A stretch of DNA of 64,000 bases, from contig NZ_JALKBD010000004.1 of assembly GCF_023015905.1 (NCBI RefSeq), positions 226,595 through 290,594 of the forward strand. The letters run 5' to 3'. The notes beneath the pieces are model-generated. The model saw only the letters and a program-made list of their open reading frames with translations. It searched no databases and was not told the DNA's origin. This DNA is from Arenibacter sp. F20364 (GTDB lineage: Bacteria; Bacteroidota; Bacteroidia; Flavobacteriales; Flavobacteriaceae). The position numbers were made by a program, and so were the translations under genes. Shown piece by piece: positions 46,157-54,672 of this stretch. Every line of letters starts with the position of its first letter. Position 1 is the stretch's first letter.

Positions 46157-47545
46157 TTAAATACCTGCTACGGCTTTTATCTCACCTATTATGCTATCTG
46201 CCAGGCCATCAGCTTCGTCCTGACTTTTGGCTTCCGTGTAGATGCGGATGATGGGCTCCGTATTGGACTTACGCAAGTGTACCCAATTCTCCGGAAAATC
46301 GATCTTTACACCATCAATGGTAGAAATTTCCTCGTTCTTATATTTCTCCGCCATGGCTACAAGGATTCCGTCCACGTCCAAGCCCGGCGTCAATTCAATT
46401 TTCTTTTTGCTCATAAAATAACTAGGGTAACTAGCTCTTAATTCGCTTACAGTACCACCCCTTTCTGCCATCAACATTAAAAATAAGGCCGTTCCCACCA
46501 GAGAGTCCCTGCCGTAATGACTTTCAGGATAAATAATACCTCCATTGCCCTCTCCGCCTATAATGGCCTTATTGGCCTTCATTTTGGTCACCACGTTTAC
46601 TTCACCAACTGCAGCGGCTTCATATGTGCCCCCGTGTTTCTCTGAAATATCCCTTAAAGCTCTTGAAGATGAAAGATTGGAAACAGTATTTCCCTTTGTT
46701 TTCCCCAGTACATAGTCGGCACAGGCTACTAAAGTATATTCCTCCCCGAACATTTCCCCTTCATTGGTAATAAATGCCAAACGATCCACATCCGGATCTA
46801 CAACGATTCCAAAATCGGCCTTTTCCTTTACTACTAATTCGCAGATATCCCCCAAATGTTCCTTAAGAGGTTCTGGGTTATGGGGAAAATGACCAGTAGG
46901 GTCACAGTACAGCTCCACTACCTCAACCCCCAATTCCTTTAATAGTTTAGGGATGGCAATACCACCGGTAGAATTTACCCCGTCTACCACTACTTTAAAC
47001 TTGGCCGCACGTATAACATCCGCATCCACTAAAGAAAGGTCCAACACCTCATCAATATGGATATCGATATAGGAGTCATTCCTATTGACCGTTCCCAAAT
47101 CATCTACCTCCGAGAAATTAAAGGCCTCCTTTTCTGCAATTTCCAATATTTTGGCACCTTGGGCCGCATCCAAAAATTCCCCTTTCTCATTTAGAAGTTT
47201 AAGGGCGTTCCATTGCTTTGGATTATGGCTGGCCGTAAGGATAATTCCGCCATCCGCCTTTTCCAAGGGAACCGCTATTTCTACGGTCGGTGTGGTGGAC
47301 AAGTCCAAATCTACTACATCTATTCCCAGTCCTACAAGGGTTGACACTACCAAATTCTGGATCATTTCTCCGGAAAGTCGGGCATCACGGCCAATAACTA
47401 CTGTTAGTTTTTCCTTTTTAGAGTATTCTTTTAACCAAACACCGTAAGCAGCCGCGAATTTAACTGCATCAATAGGTGTTAAATTATCCCCTGGCTCGCC
47501 ACCAATAGTACCTCGTATTCCCGAAATAGATTTTATTAAAGTCAT
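46157..47545 (-). CDS. glmM: Phosphoglucosamine mutase
   Basis: 462 residues of the alpha-D-phosphohexomutase family: SISGIRGTIGG at the N-terminus, catalytic Ser in LTASHNPKQWNALK, metal site DPDVDRLAFI, sugar loop GGEGNGG and the phosphate-binding RKSNTEPIIRIYTEA. It interconverts glucosamine-6-P and glucosamine-1-P for peptidoglycan and LPS. Related mannomutases share the fold, so sugar specificity is inferred. Confidence 0.88.
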   Translation of the reverse strand: MTLIKSISGIRGTIGGEPGDNLTPIDAVKFAAAYGVWLKEYSKKEKLTVVIGRDARLSGEMIQNLVVSTLVGLGIDVVDLDLSTTPTVEIAVPLEKADGGIILTASHNPKQWNALKLLNEKGEFLDAAQGAKILEIAEKEAFNFSEVDDLGTVNRNDSYIDIHIDEVLDLSLVDADVIRAAKFKVVVDGVNSTGGIAIPKLLKELGVEVVELYCDPTGHFPHNPEPLKEHLGDICELVVKEKADFGIVVDPDVDRLAFITNEGEMFGEEYTLVACADYVLGKTKGNTVSNLSSSRALRDISEKHGGTYEAAAVGEVNVVTKMKANKAIIGGEGNGGIIYPESHYGRDSLVGTALFLMLMAERGGTVSELRASYPSYFMSKKKIELTPGLDVDGILVAMAEKYKNEEISTIDGVKIDFPENWVHLRKSNTEPIIRIYTEAKSQDEADGLADSIIGEIKAVAGI

Positions 47546-47565
47546 ATTTTATTTGTAAATTTTTA

Positions 47566-47573
47566 CAAATATA
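47566..47573 (-). promoter_or_regulatory. -7 promoter box of glmM
   Basis: The minus strand reads TATATTTG, exact consensus, 20 bases before the ATG at 47545. It lies next to the inverted repeat TTTGTAAA/TTTACAAA (about 47552-47569). Confidence 0.6.
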
Positions 47574-47641
47574 AAAGGTTAGGTTTAAATCCTATGCCGC
47601 TAAGTTGTAAATTCGAGGTTAATAAACTTCAACCGAGGTCA

Positions 47642-48226
47642 ATGAATTTTTTAGCACATCTATATCTTTCTTTTGAAGACGAACAAATTACTATCGGAAA
47701 TTTTATAGCAGACAGTATTCGGGGCAATAAATACAAACACCTACCAGAAAAAATACAAAAGGGAATTATACTTCATCGTGCTATAGATACTTATACGGAC
47801 AAGCACCCCATTGTACGGCAGAGCACCAAACGCCTACATGAAAACTATAGTCATTACAGCGGTGTAATTGTCGACATTTTCTATGACCACTTTCTAGCCA
47901 AAAATTGGTCGGAATACGCCAATACCCCCTTGCCCCACTTTGTGGACAATTTTTATGATCTTTTGGAAAACAATTACGACATACTTCCCATAGGTGTAAA
48001 GCGCATGATGCCTTATATGATTGCGGACAATTGGATTTTGAATTATGCCAATATGGATGGAATATCGAGGGTTTTAAATGGAATGAATAGACGGACCCAA
48101 AATAAATCCAAAATGAATTACGCTATTTTGGACCTTGAGGAACACTATACCGACTTTGAAAAGGAGTTCACCTATTTTTTCGAAGAATTGATAGCATTTT
48201 CCAAGCAAAAATACCTGTCATTATAA
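47642..48226 (+). CDS. Acyl carrier protein phosphodiesterase (AcpH) family protein
   Basis: 194 residues from ATG 47642, the family start (MNFLAHLYLS); an earlier ATG at 47594 adds a non-family leader. The conserved pieces are IGNFIADSIRG, GIILHRAIDTYTDKHP and VDIFYDHFLAKNW, with His/Asp residues for metal. AcpH removes 4'-phosphopantetheine from ACP. The length matches the family (about 193). Confidence 0.87.
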   Translation: MNFLAHLYLSFEDEQITIGNFIADSIRGNKYKHLPEKIQKGIILHRAIDTYTDKHPIVRQSTKRLHENYSHYSGVIVDIFYDHFLAKNWSEYANTPLPHFVDNFYDLLENNYDILPIGVKRMMPYMIADNWILNYANMDGISRVLNGMNRRTQNKSKMNYAILDLEEHYTDFEKEFTYFFEELIAFSKQKYLSL

Positions 48227-48489
48227 GGAAAACAAAGTACTTGACTGTCAAAATCCAAAGGCAACCCAACACTACTTATTCTTCCAGAGTTGGTACCATT
48301 CAAATTGCGGTAGTGAGCCCATAGGCCTCAATATACCCATTTCTATTTTGACAATCCCTAGGTTAATATATTTTATATTTGTCGGAATTGCCGATTGGAT
48401 TAATAGTAATCCATAATTTTCATTCTGATTATATCATATAATTTAAATTTAATGGGAATATGACTATCTTTTTGGAAAATTTATAGTCT

Positions 48490-50178
48490 ATGATCCGTAT
48501 TACTGGTTTCTTGCTTGGAATAATCTTATTTATCAATTGCAGGAACGTTCCCGCCCCTATTCCCACAGGATTAGTTACTGAAAAAGCAATGGTAGTCTCC
48601 GCTAGGGTAGAGGCTTCCAAAATAGGTTCTGACATCCTCCAAAAGGGAGGTAATGCCTTCGATGCCATGATTGCTACGGAACTGGCCTTGGCCGTGGCCT
48701 ACCCCTATGCCGGAAATATAGGTGGAGGTGGATTTATGGTATACCGAAAAGCCAATGGCGAAATAGGCGGATTGGACTACCGTGAAAAGGCCCCTTTAGC
48801 GGCACATGCAGATATGTATTTGGATTCTTTGGGAAATGTAATCCCGGGCAAAAGTACCTTGGGAGCAACCGCAGTAGGAGTCCCCGGCACGGTGGCAGGC
48901 GTCATTGCAGTGCACGAAAAATTTGGTTCTCTCCCCCTTAAAGAAATCATGGCCCCTGTTATTGAGCTGGCTGAAAAAGGTTTGATCGTAACCAAAAAAC
49001 AGGCCACAAGATTGGACCATTATCGCGAAATTTTTATTGAGGTGAATAGCGACACTACTCTTTTTGCTACGGTTTACAAGGAGGGCGATTCCATAAAATA
49101 CCCCGCTTTGGCTAAGACCCTTCAAAAAATTTCAGAAGAGGGTAAAGATGGATTTTACAAAGGGGAAGTGGCAGAAAAATTGGCCAGTTTTATCCAAGCC
49201 AAAGGAGGCTATCTTACCATTGAAGATCTTGAAAAATATGAAGCCAAATGGAGATCCCCTATTGCGTTCAACTATAAGGATCTAAAAATTATATCGATGA
49301 GTCCTCCCAGCAGTGGAGGGTTTACGATCAATCAAATCTTTAAGATGATAGAACCCTATGACCTATCTTCCTACGGGCATAATTCCGTTAAATCCATTCA
49401 ATTGTTTACGGAGGCTGCCCGAAGGGCCTATGCGGATAGAAACTATTTTCTGGGAGATCCGGATTTTGTGGAAATTCCCATAAACGAACTCTTGTCGGAA
49501 CAATACTTACAAGAAAGAATGCAAAATTTCTCTTTTGACAAAGCTACCAAATCCTCGGAAGTAGCCCACGGGAACGTTCAAATTGTAGAAAGCGATCAAA
49601 CCACCCACTACTCTATTGTGGATTCTTTTGGAAATGCTATTTCGGCCACAACGACTATTAATGGAGGCTATGGCTCCAAACTGTACTCGGATGAACTTGG
49701 CTTCTTTCTAAATAATGAAATGGACGATTTTAGTGCCAAACCAGGGGTTCCCAATATGTTCGGACTGGTGGGTGCAGAGGCCAATAGCATTGCTGCCGAA
49801 AAGCGCATGTTAAGCAGTATGACTCCTACCATTGTGGAAAAAAATGGAAAACTGTGGATGGTGGTAGGGACTCCTGGAGGATCTACTATAATCACAGCTG
49901 TAGCCCAGACCATTCTAAACTGTTACGAATTTAATATGAGTATGCAGGAGGCGGTTAATGCTCCCCGTTTTCACCATCAATGGTTGCCCGATGCCATCAT
50001 TTTTGAACCGGAAGGATTTCAGCAAAGCCTAATTTCCGATCTAAAAAGTAAGGGCTACCTCATTAATGAAGAAAACACCCCGGTTATTGGTAAGGTAGAT
50101 GCCATTAAGGTATTGCCCAGTGGAAAACTGGAGGGCGGTGCCGATAAACGAGGGGACGATACCGCAGTGGGGTATTAA
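48490..50178 (+). CDS. ggt: Gamma-glutamyltransferase (glutathione hydrolase)
   Basis: 562 residues: an exported N-terminus (MIRITGFLLGIILFINCRN, where Cys17 is a possible but atypical lipobox), a large subunit, and self-cleavage before catalytic Thr371 in SDQTTHYSIVD. MDDFSAKPGVPNMFGLVGAEAN and APRFHHQWLPD are strongly conserved. It cleaves and transfers gamma-glutamyl groups in the periplasm, supplying amino acids from glutathione. It is monocistronic, with a 263-base gap upstream in which I saw no other gene. Confidence 0.94.
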   Translation: MIRITGFLLGIILFINCRNVPAPIPTGLVTEKAMVVSARVEASKIGSDILQKGGNAFDAMIATELALAVAYPYAGNIGGGGFMVYRKANGEIGGLDYREKAPLAAHADMYLDSLGNVIPGKSTLGATAVGVPGTVAGVIAVHEKFGSLPLKEIMAPVIELAEKGLIVTKKQATRLDHYREIFIEVNSDTTLFATVYKEGDSIKYPALAKTLQKISEEGKDGFYKGEVAEKLASFIQAKGGYLTIEDLEKYEAKWRSPIAFNYKDLKIISMSPPSSGGFTINQIFKMIEPYDLSSYGHNSVKSIQLFTEAARRAYADRNYFLGDPDFVEIPINELLSEQYLQERMQNFSFDKATKSSEVAHGNVQIVESDQTTHYSIVDSFGNAISATTTINGGYGSKLYSDELGFFLNNEMDDFSAKPGVPNMFGLVGAEANSIAAEKRMLSSMTPTIVEKNGKLWMVVGTPGGSTIITAVAQTILNCYEFNMSMQEAVNAPRFHHQWLPDAIIFEPEGFQQSLISDLKSKGYLINEENTPVIGKVDAIKVLPSGKLEGGADKRGDDTAVGY

Positions 50179-50324
50179 GAAATCCGGGGTGAATGCCGCA
50201 TTTACCAATATGCTACCCTATATTTACTCGATAATCAAGATTAAAATGCTTTATGGGCCTGCATTTGTCGGCCAGACAGACTTGCCACGAGGTATTTTAC
50301 TTACCATCTAAAAAACAATAATAA

Positions 50325-51029
50325 TTGCTAAAGAAAATAGGTAAAATATTACTGGGAACATTGGTGCTGTTGTTCGTAGGTGCAGCCATACTCTATGCTA
50401 TTTACAACGAACCTCTACCGACGGGCACCAATAGCGAAACGGCCGATGCCCTGGCCCAGAAAATGTTGACAGCCCTCAATTATGACGCCTATAAGGAAAC
50501 CCGTTTCCTGGAATGGTCCTTTGCCAATGAAAAACACCATTATCGTTGGGACAAGCAAGCCAATACAGTTAATGTACGGTGGAACGATGTTGAGGTTGAT
50601 CTGGATTTAAATTCATCCTCAAGAAGTAGGGTTTCAAAAGCTAAGGCATCCATAGAGGGATCTGAAAAGCAAAAGCTTATTAAAAAAGCCACCTCTTTTT
50701 TCAACAACGACTCTTTTTGGCTGGTAGCTCCTTTTAAAGTTTTTGATCCCGGTACCGAAAGAAGTATAGTATCCCTAAAAGACGGCACCCAAGAATTATT
50801 GGTCACCTACACTAGTGGTGGTGACACTCCGGGCGATTCCTATTTATGGAAGTTACAGCCGAACGGTTTCCCCATCAGTTTTAAAATGTGGGTAAGTATT
50901 ATCCCAATAGGTGGAATTGAAGCCAGTTGGGATGAATGGCAAGTTGTGGCAAGCGGTTCTTTTTTGCCCAGCCAACATACTCTTGGTCCAATTACTATGG
51001 ATTTGGGGGACGTGAGGGGGTATCGCTGA
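50325..51029 (+). CDS. Membrane-anchored protein of unknown function, TTG start
   Basis: 234 residues. TTG at 50325 is the only sensible start: a TAA codon lies directly upstream in frame, and the first ATG would remove the N-terminal anchor MLKKIGKILLGTLVLLFVGAAILYAI. The rest is probably periplasmic and beta-rich (WSFANEKHHYRWDKQANTVNVRWNDVEVDLD). I do not recognise the family. An ACTG repeat array begins right after the stop. Confidence 0.7.
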   Translation: MLKKIGKILLGTLVLLFVGAAILYAIYNEPLPTGTNSETADALAQKMLTALNYDAYKETRFLEWSFANEKHHYRWDKQANTVNVRWNDVEVDLDLNSSSRSRVSKAKASIEGSEKQKLIKKATSFFNNDSFWLVAPFKVFDPGTERSIVSLKDGTQELLVTYTSGGDTPGDSYLWKLQPNGFPISFKMWVSIIPIGGIEASWDEWQVVASGSFLPSQHTLGPITMDLGDVRGYR

Positions 51030-51080
51030 AACAATAAACAATGAACAATTAGCAATGAACAATTAGCAATGAACAATTGT

Positions 51081-51162
51081 TAGTGATCAGTATTCAGTGA
51101 ACAGTGAACAGTAATCAGTGGGCAGTTTCAGTGAACAGTGGTCAGTGAACAGTGGGTCAGTT
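51081..51162. repeat. ACTG 7-nt periodic repeat array, copy 2
   Basis: In this orientation the unit reads CAGTGAA, CAGTATT, CAGTAAT, CAGTGGG and so on, mostly with 7-base spacing. It starts about 50 bases after the stop of the 50325 gene. Confidence 0.8.
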
Positions 51163-51354
51163 TCTTCAGTTGAAAGTTATAAAGTTGAAGGTTCAAAAGG
51201 AGTAGTGAGAAGTGAGAATCTAGAGCCCAGAAACTACAGCTTGGATTTATGTTCAAAGTACAAAAAAAGTTGGCTATGGCAGTTTTCAGTGGACAGTTGC
51301 GTAATGAAAATTAATAATAGCGGCGCAGCCAAAAGTCCTTAACCGCAAAATAGT

Positions 51355-51388
51355 GGGCGGTGAACAGTGAACAGTAATCAGTGGTCAG
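51355..51388. repeat. ACTG 7-nt repeat tract, short copy
   Basis: About four units of CAGTGAA/CAGTAAT type between low-complexity sequence and the palindromic element at 51399. Confidence 0.65.
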
Positions 51389-51398
51389 AGGGCTGCCC

Positions 51399-51482
51399 GT
51401 CACTTCGAGCCCGCCAGCCGGTCGGGCAGGCCTGCCTACCGGCAGGTAGGTGATCCGATGAAGGAGGATTGTATCGAGAAGG
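51399..51482. repeat. Palindromic repeat, half element
   Basis: It starts GTCACTTCGAG and ends GTATCGAGAAG, with internal hairpins such as CCTGCC/GGCAGG. Its right 33 bases match the reverse complement of the right half of the 62535 element with two differences. Confidence 0.7.
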
Positions 51483-51544
51483 GATTCAAGTGAACAGTCT
51501 TCAGTAGCTCAAACGATTTAAAGTTTAATGTTTAAAAGTTGAAA

Positions 51545-51666
51545 GTCGTCACTTCGAGTGATTTTATGAAGCGCAGCGCAATAAAATTGTATCGAGAAGT
51601 AGACGAACAACACCAAAGCAGTTCTCGATACTAAATGCCTATCGGCATTTCACTCGAACTGACGAC
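51545..51666. repeat. Complete palindromic repeat element (REP-like)
   Basis: Outer 17-bp inverted ends (GTCGTCACTTCGAGTGA and its complement, one mismatch), an inner inverted pair GTATCGAGAA/TTCTCGATAC, and two small hairpins, ATTTTAT/ATAAAAT and AAATGCC/GGCATTT. No coding capacity. Confidence 0.8.
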
Positions 51667-51886
51667 AGAATCATGAACATAGAAATTCAAAAGTTTTCGA
51701 CTCTGGTCGGTCTCTTTATTCTTTACTCTCTTTTCTATAGACTCTGCCTTTTGGCTAATGGCTATTGACTCTTTTATCATGACATATACCTTCCTTTAGT
51801 CTTATTCACCAACTAATGAAAAAAGCACCAACAGACCTTTGCAATTCTTATTGGTGACTTTTAGCTTATAAGGCTTTGGGTACCCC

Positions 51887-52780
51887 CTATTTAAATTCAG
51901 GCCAATACTCCTTTACTTTCTTTCTTAAAAAAGCTACGCTGCGCTCCAATTGGTCCATTCCGTCCACACCGTCTTCAATACTGATCCAGCCATCAAAACC
52001 AACCCTTTTCAATTCCTTGAAAATAGCATCATAATCATTCAGGCCCTTGCCAATTTCGCCGTGACTCAATCTTTTGGCATAGCCCATGGCACCACCTTCT
52101 TCCTTTCTTAAATCCTCTATCGTTCCTTCTTTTAGATAACGGTCACTGGCGTGCATGGTCACCACGCGATCGGACACCCGGTACAAGAGTTCCAAGGGGT
52201 CCTCCCCTGCCAAAAAGGTATTGCTAGGATCGTAATTGACCCCAAAATTGGGATGGTGTATACGATCTACCAACATGCAAAAAATGTCCATTTGCTGGGC
52301 AAATTCGGGATACTCCCAAAAATCGTCCTTGTAGTGGTTTTCCAAAATTAGGGTAACTCCCAACTTTTCCGCATGCGGAAGACACTCTTTTATGCAGTCC
52401 GCAGCAAAGCCAACACCTTCTTCTATGGTTAGTTCGGGACGACGTTGTCCGGACAGCACCCTACAATATGAACCGCCCAAGGCGTGGGTCATTTCTATCC
52501 ACCCTATTTGTTTTTTAATTTCCTTTTCCCGAAAAGCGGCATCCGGATGGGTAAAATCCGGGGAACAACAGAGCATGGGTATTGTTTTTCCATGGCGCTC
52601 TACCTGCTCCCTAAAAATAGGCCAGTTGGATTTATCGGCCATTTCCAAAAATCCGGCATACCATTCCAAGCCGTCTACCTCTAGTTCAACCGCTAGGTCT
52701 ATCCATTCGGAAACTTTCATGGTTCCATCCTTACATAGTTCATGCATAAATGCTTTGGGAAATACTGCTAATTGTGGCAA
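51887..52780 (-). CDS. Sugar phosphate isomerase/epimerase-like TIM-barrel protein
   Basis: 297 residues of the xylose isomerase-like (AP endonuclease 2) superfamily. Probable metal ligands lie in TLILENHYKDDFW (Glu), GVNYDPSN (Asp), VVTMHASDRY (His) and WISIEDGVDG (Glu). Such enzymes isomerise or epimerise keto sugars, dehydrate inositols or decarboxylate 3-oxo acids. It is the last gene of a four-gene minus operon, 25 bases after the SDR gene. No signal peptide, so cytoplasmic. Reaction unknown. Confidence 0.82.
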   Translation of the reverse strand: MPQLAVFPKAFMHELCKDGTMKVSEWIDLAVELEVDGLEWYAGFLEMADKSNWPIFREQVERHGKTIPMLCCSPDFTHPDAAFREKEIKKQIGWIEMTHALGGSYCRVLSGQRRPELTIEEGVGFAADCIKECLPHAEKLGVTLILENHYKDDFWEYPEFAQQMDIFCMLVDRIHHPNFGVNYDPSNTFLAGEDPLELLYRVSDRVVTMHASDRYLKEGTIEDLRKEEGGAMGYAKRLSHGEIGKGLNDYDAIFKELKRVGFDGWISIEDGVDGMDQLERSVAFLRKKVKEYWPEFK

Positions 52781-52805
52781 ATCTTAATTCTTTTATCGTT
52801 ATTAA

Positions 52806-53606
52806 TTATTTCTTTTTATGGGAACCTTCCCAGTTTTTGGGGAGGTTACGCCCTATTATAGGAAACTGTTCCAGATCCATTACTTGGGAGCTTACAGGAC
52901 CACATTCATCGGAGAGCCAATAGAGGCAGGCTGCTGCTATTTCCTCTGGGGTAAAAATGCGTTGGGCAGGAGCAAAAATGTCCGGTATGCCCTTATACCA
53001 ATCGGCTTCCATACCCTGCTCCTTCTTGTTCAATATTTCTTTTTCAGTAAGTACCCAACCTGGATTGATCTGGTTTACACGTACACCATTCTCCCTAAAC
53101 AAACTGTCCCCCAGGTTCCTTGTCATAGTCATTAATGCTCCTTTGGACATGCTATAAGCCAGTAGATCAGGTTCCCCGCCCCAAGCGTTAATGGAGCCTA
53201 TATTCAGCACACAACCGCGAACAGCTGATAAATGCGGTAAGGCTGCCTGAATGATCATTAGAGGAGCAACGGAATTCACGGCCAACATACGCTTTATAAA
53301 AGGTACTTCTGTGCTTGTAATATTGGAGGAAGCAATATAGGCTGCATTGTTCACAACGGCGTTCAGCTTCCCAAATTTGGATATGGCTTCTTCAACCAAT
53401 AATTGCGGGGCACTATCTTCCGTAATATCTATTGTAAGATGTGCAATAATATCCGCACCCAATTCCTCCACCAGTGCCAAGCCACGCTCCTCTTCCAAGC
53501 CGTTGACCAATACTTTGGCACCTTCCTGCACGCAACGCTTGGCTATGGCCTTACCTATACCGGTATAGCCTCCGGTTACTAAAACGACCTTATCTTTTAA
53601 ACGCAT
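52806..53606 (-). CDS. Short-chain dehydrogenase/reductase (SDR)
   Basis: 266 residues. Cofactor motif TGGYTGIG (residues 11-18), NNAAYI, catalytic Ser in LNIGSINAWGG and YSMSK (Tyr/Lys), and NPGWVLT are present. Classical SDRs oxidise or reduce sugars, polyols or sugar acids with NAD(P). Five bases separate it from the zinc dehydrogenase gene upstream, so the two oxidoreductases probably act on successive intermediates. Confidence 0.88.
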   Translation of the reverse strand: MRLKDKVVLVTGGYTGIGKAIAKRCVQEGAKVLVNGLEEERGLALVEELGADIIAHLTIDITEDSAPQLLVEEAISKFGKLNAVVNNAAYIASSNITSTEVPFIKRMLAVNSVAPLMIIQAALPHLSAVRGCVLNIGSINAWGGEPDLLAYSMSKGALMTMTRNLGDSLFRENGVRVNQINPGWVLTEKEILNKKEQGMEADWYKGIPDIFAPAQRIFTPEEIAAACLYWLSDECGPVSSQVMDLEQFPIIGRNLPKNWEGSHKKK

Positions 53607-53611
53607 AGGGA

Positions 53612-54637
53612 TTAATTTGGTTTCAAAACACTTTTTACCACTTTACCGGAGTGCATTTGTTCAAAGGCCTCATGCCAATCCTTCAATTCCCACACCCCAC
53701 CAATAATAGGCTTTACATCTAAGGTCCCTGAAGCCAATAGGGAAAGTACTTTTTCCCAAATGGGCCAGTTATGGCTAAAGCTGCCCTGAAGGGTAACATT
53801 TTTTTGTACTAAGGGATCCAAAGAGAAGTTAAGAGGTTGTGGCCCCCAGCCAACCTTGGTAATATGCCCATTGGGACGCACCAATTCCAAGGCGATCTTC
53901 AAGGTAGCACTGGCCCCAGCGGCATCTATAACACAATCCGCTCCCAGACCATCCTGTTTATTGGCCCAGGCACTTGCATCTCCCACAATGCCCTCGCAGC
54001 CATATTGCCTAGCTATATCCAATCTTCCCCTATCGGCCTCCAATCCAACAATGGCGACTTCGGCACCACATAACCGCGCCATGGCGGCACATAGGATTCC
54101 TATGGTTCCCGGGCCCAAAACAACGACCCTATCCCCTGGTTTAATTTTAGAGTTTACTACCACTGCACTATAAGCAACGGAACAAGGCTCTGTTAAACAG
54201 GCCTGTTCAAATGGCAGGTTTTCAGGTACCGCATGTAGACATCTGGCAGGCACCTTAACAAAGCGCGTCATGGCTCCGTTTACACCATAGCCAAAACCTT
54301 TCCTAGTCGGGTCCAGATTGTACAAGCCTTGTCTTGTAAGTGGGCTATTTGGATCTATCACAGCAGCGGTCTCACTGACTACCCTATCTCCTTCCTTCCA
54401 TCCGCTTACCCTACTTCCCAATGCTGCAATATGTCCGCCAAACTCGTGCCCAAGGACCACTGGGTAATTTACATGCCAACTATGGTCGGCAGTCCATTGA
54501 TGCAGATCACTTCCACAAACCCCAACATTGGCCACTTCCAATAACACATCATCCTCCCCGATCGTCGGTTTTTCTATTTCTCGAATTTCTACACTTCCTT
54601 GTTTGGAAGAGAAATTTACTACTCCTATTGAACTCAT
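53612..54637 (-). CDS. Zinc-dependent medium-chain alcohol/polyol dehydrogenase
   Basis: 341 residues. Catalytic zinc ligands are visible: Cys41 (GVCGSD), His64-Glu65 (LGHEFGG) and Glu150 (LTEPCSVAYS). The Rossmann motif is GPGTIGILCA. The lobe that normally holds four Cys for structural zinc (residues about 88-115) has no cysteine at all, so only the catalytic zinc is expected. Relatives oxidise sorbitol, threonine or sugar acids. Confidence 0.88.
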   Translation of the reverse strand: MSSIGVVNFSSKQGSVEIREIEKPTIGEDDVLLEVANVGVCGSDLHQWTADHSWHVNYPVVLGHEFGGHIAALGSRVSGWKEGDRVVSETAAVIDPNSPLTRQGLYNLDPTRKGFGYGVNGAMTRFVKVPARCLHAVPENLPFEQACLTEPCSVAYSAVVVNSKIKPGDRVVVLGPGTIGILCAAMARLCGAEVAIVGLEADRGRLDIARQYGCEGIVGDASAWANKQDGLGADCVIDAAGASATLKIALELVRPNGHITKVGWGPQPLNFSLDPLVQKNVTLQGSFSHNWPIWEKVLSLLASGTLDVKPIIGGVWELKDWHEAFEQMHSGKVVKSVLKPN

Positions 54638-54672
54638 TTGTATAATTCTTTTTATTAGGTAATTACTGTTGA

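Larger units (their letters stand above)
51030..51886. other. 857-base repeat-filled intergenic region
   Basis: It carries three tandem copies of a 14-base unit (AATGAACAATTAGC, about 51038-51081), the ACTG array (51081-51162), shorter ACTG tracts near 51275, 51355 and 51490, and two palindromic elements (51399-51482, 51545-51666). Between them are low-complexity AAAGTT stretches. Open frames here are made of repeats and are not genes. Confidence 0.7.

Noticed and set aside
51081..51162. Possible CRISPR array
   Set aside because: The repeat unit is only 7 bases, with no 25-40 base repeat, no unique spacers and no cas genes.
51118..51342. 74-residue plus-strand open frame
   Set aside because: Built from ACTG repeat units and low-complexity AAAGTT sequence; no coding features.
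51399..51666. Possible insertion sequence
   Set aside because: There are inverted ends but no transposase reading frame, and the elements are only 84-122 bases.
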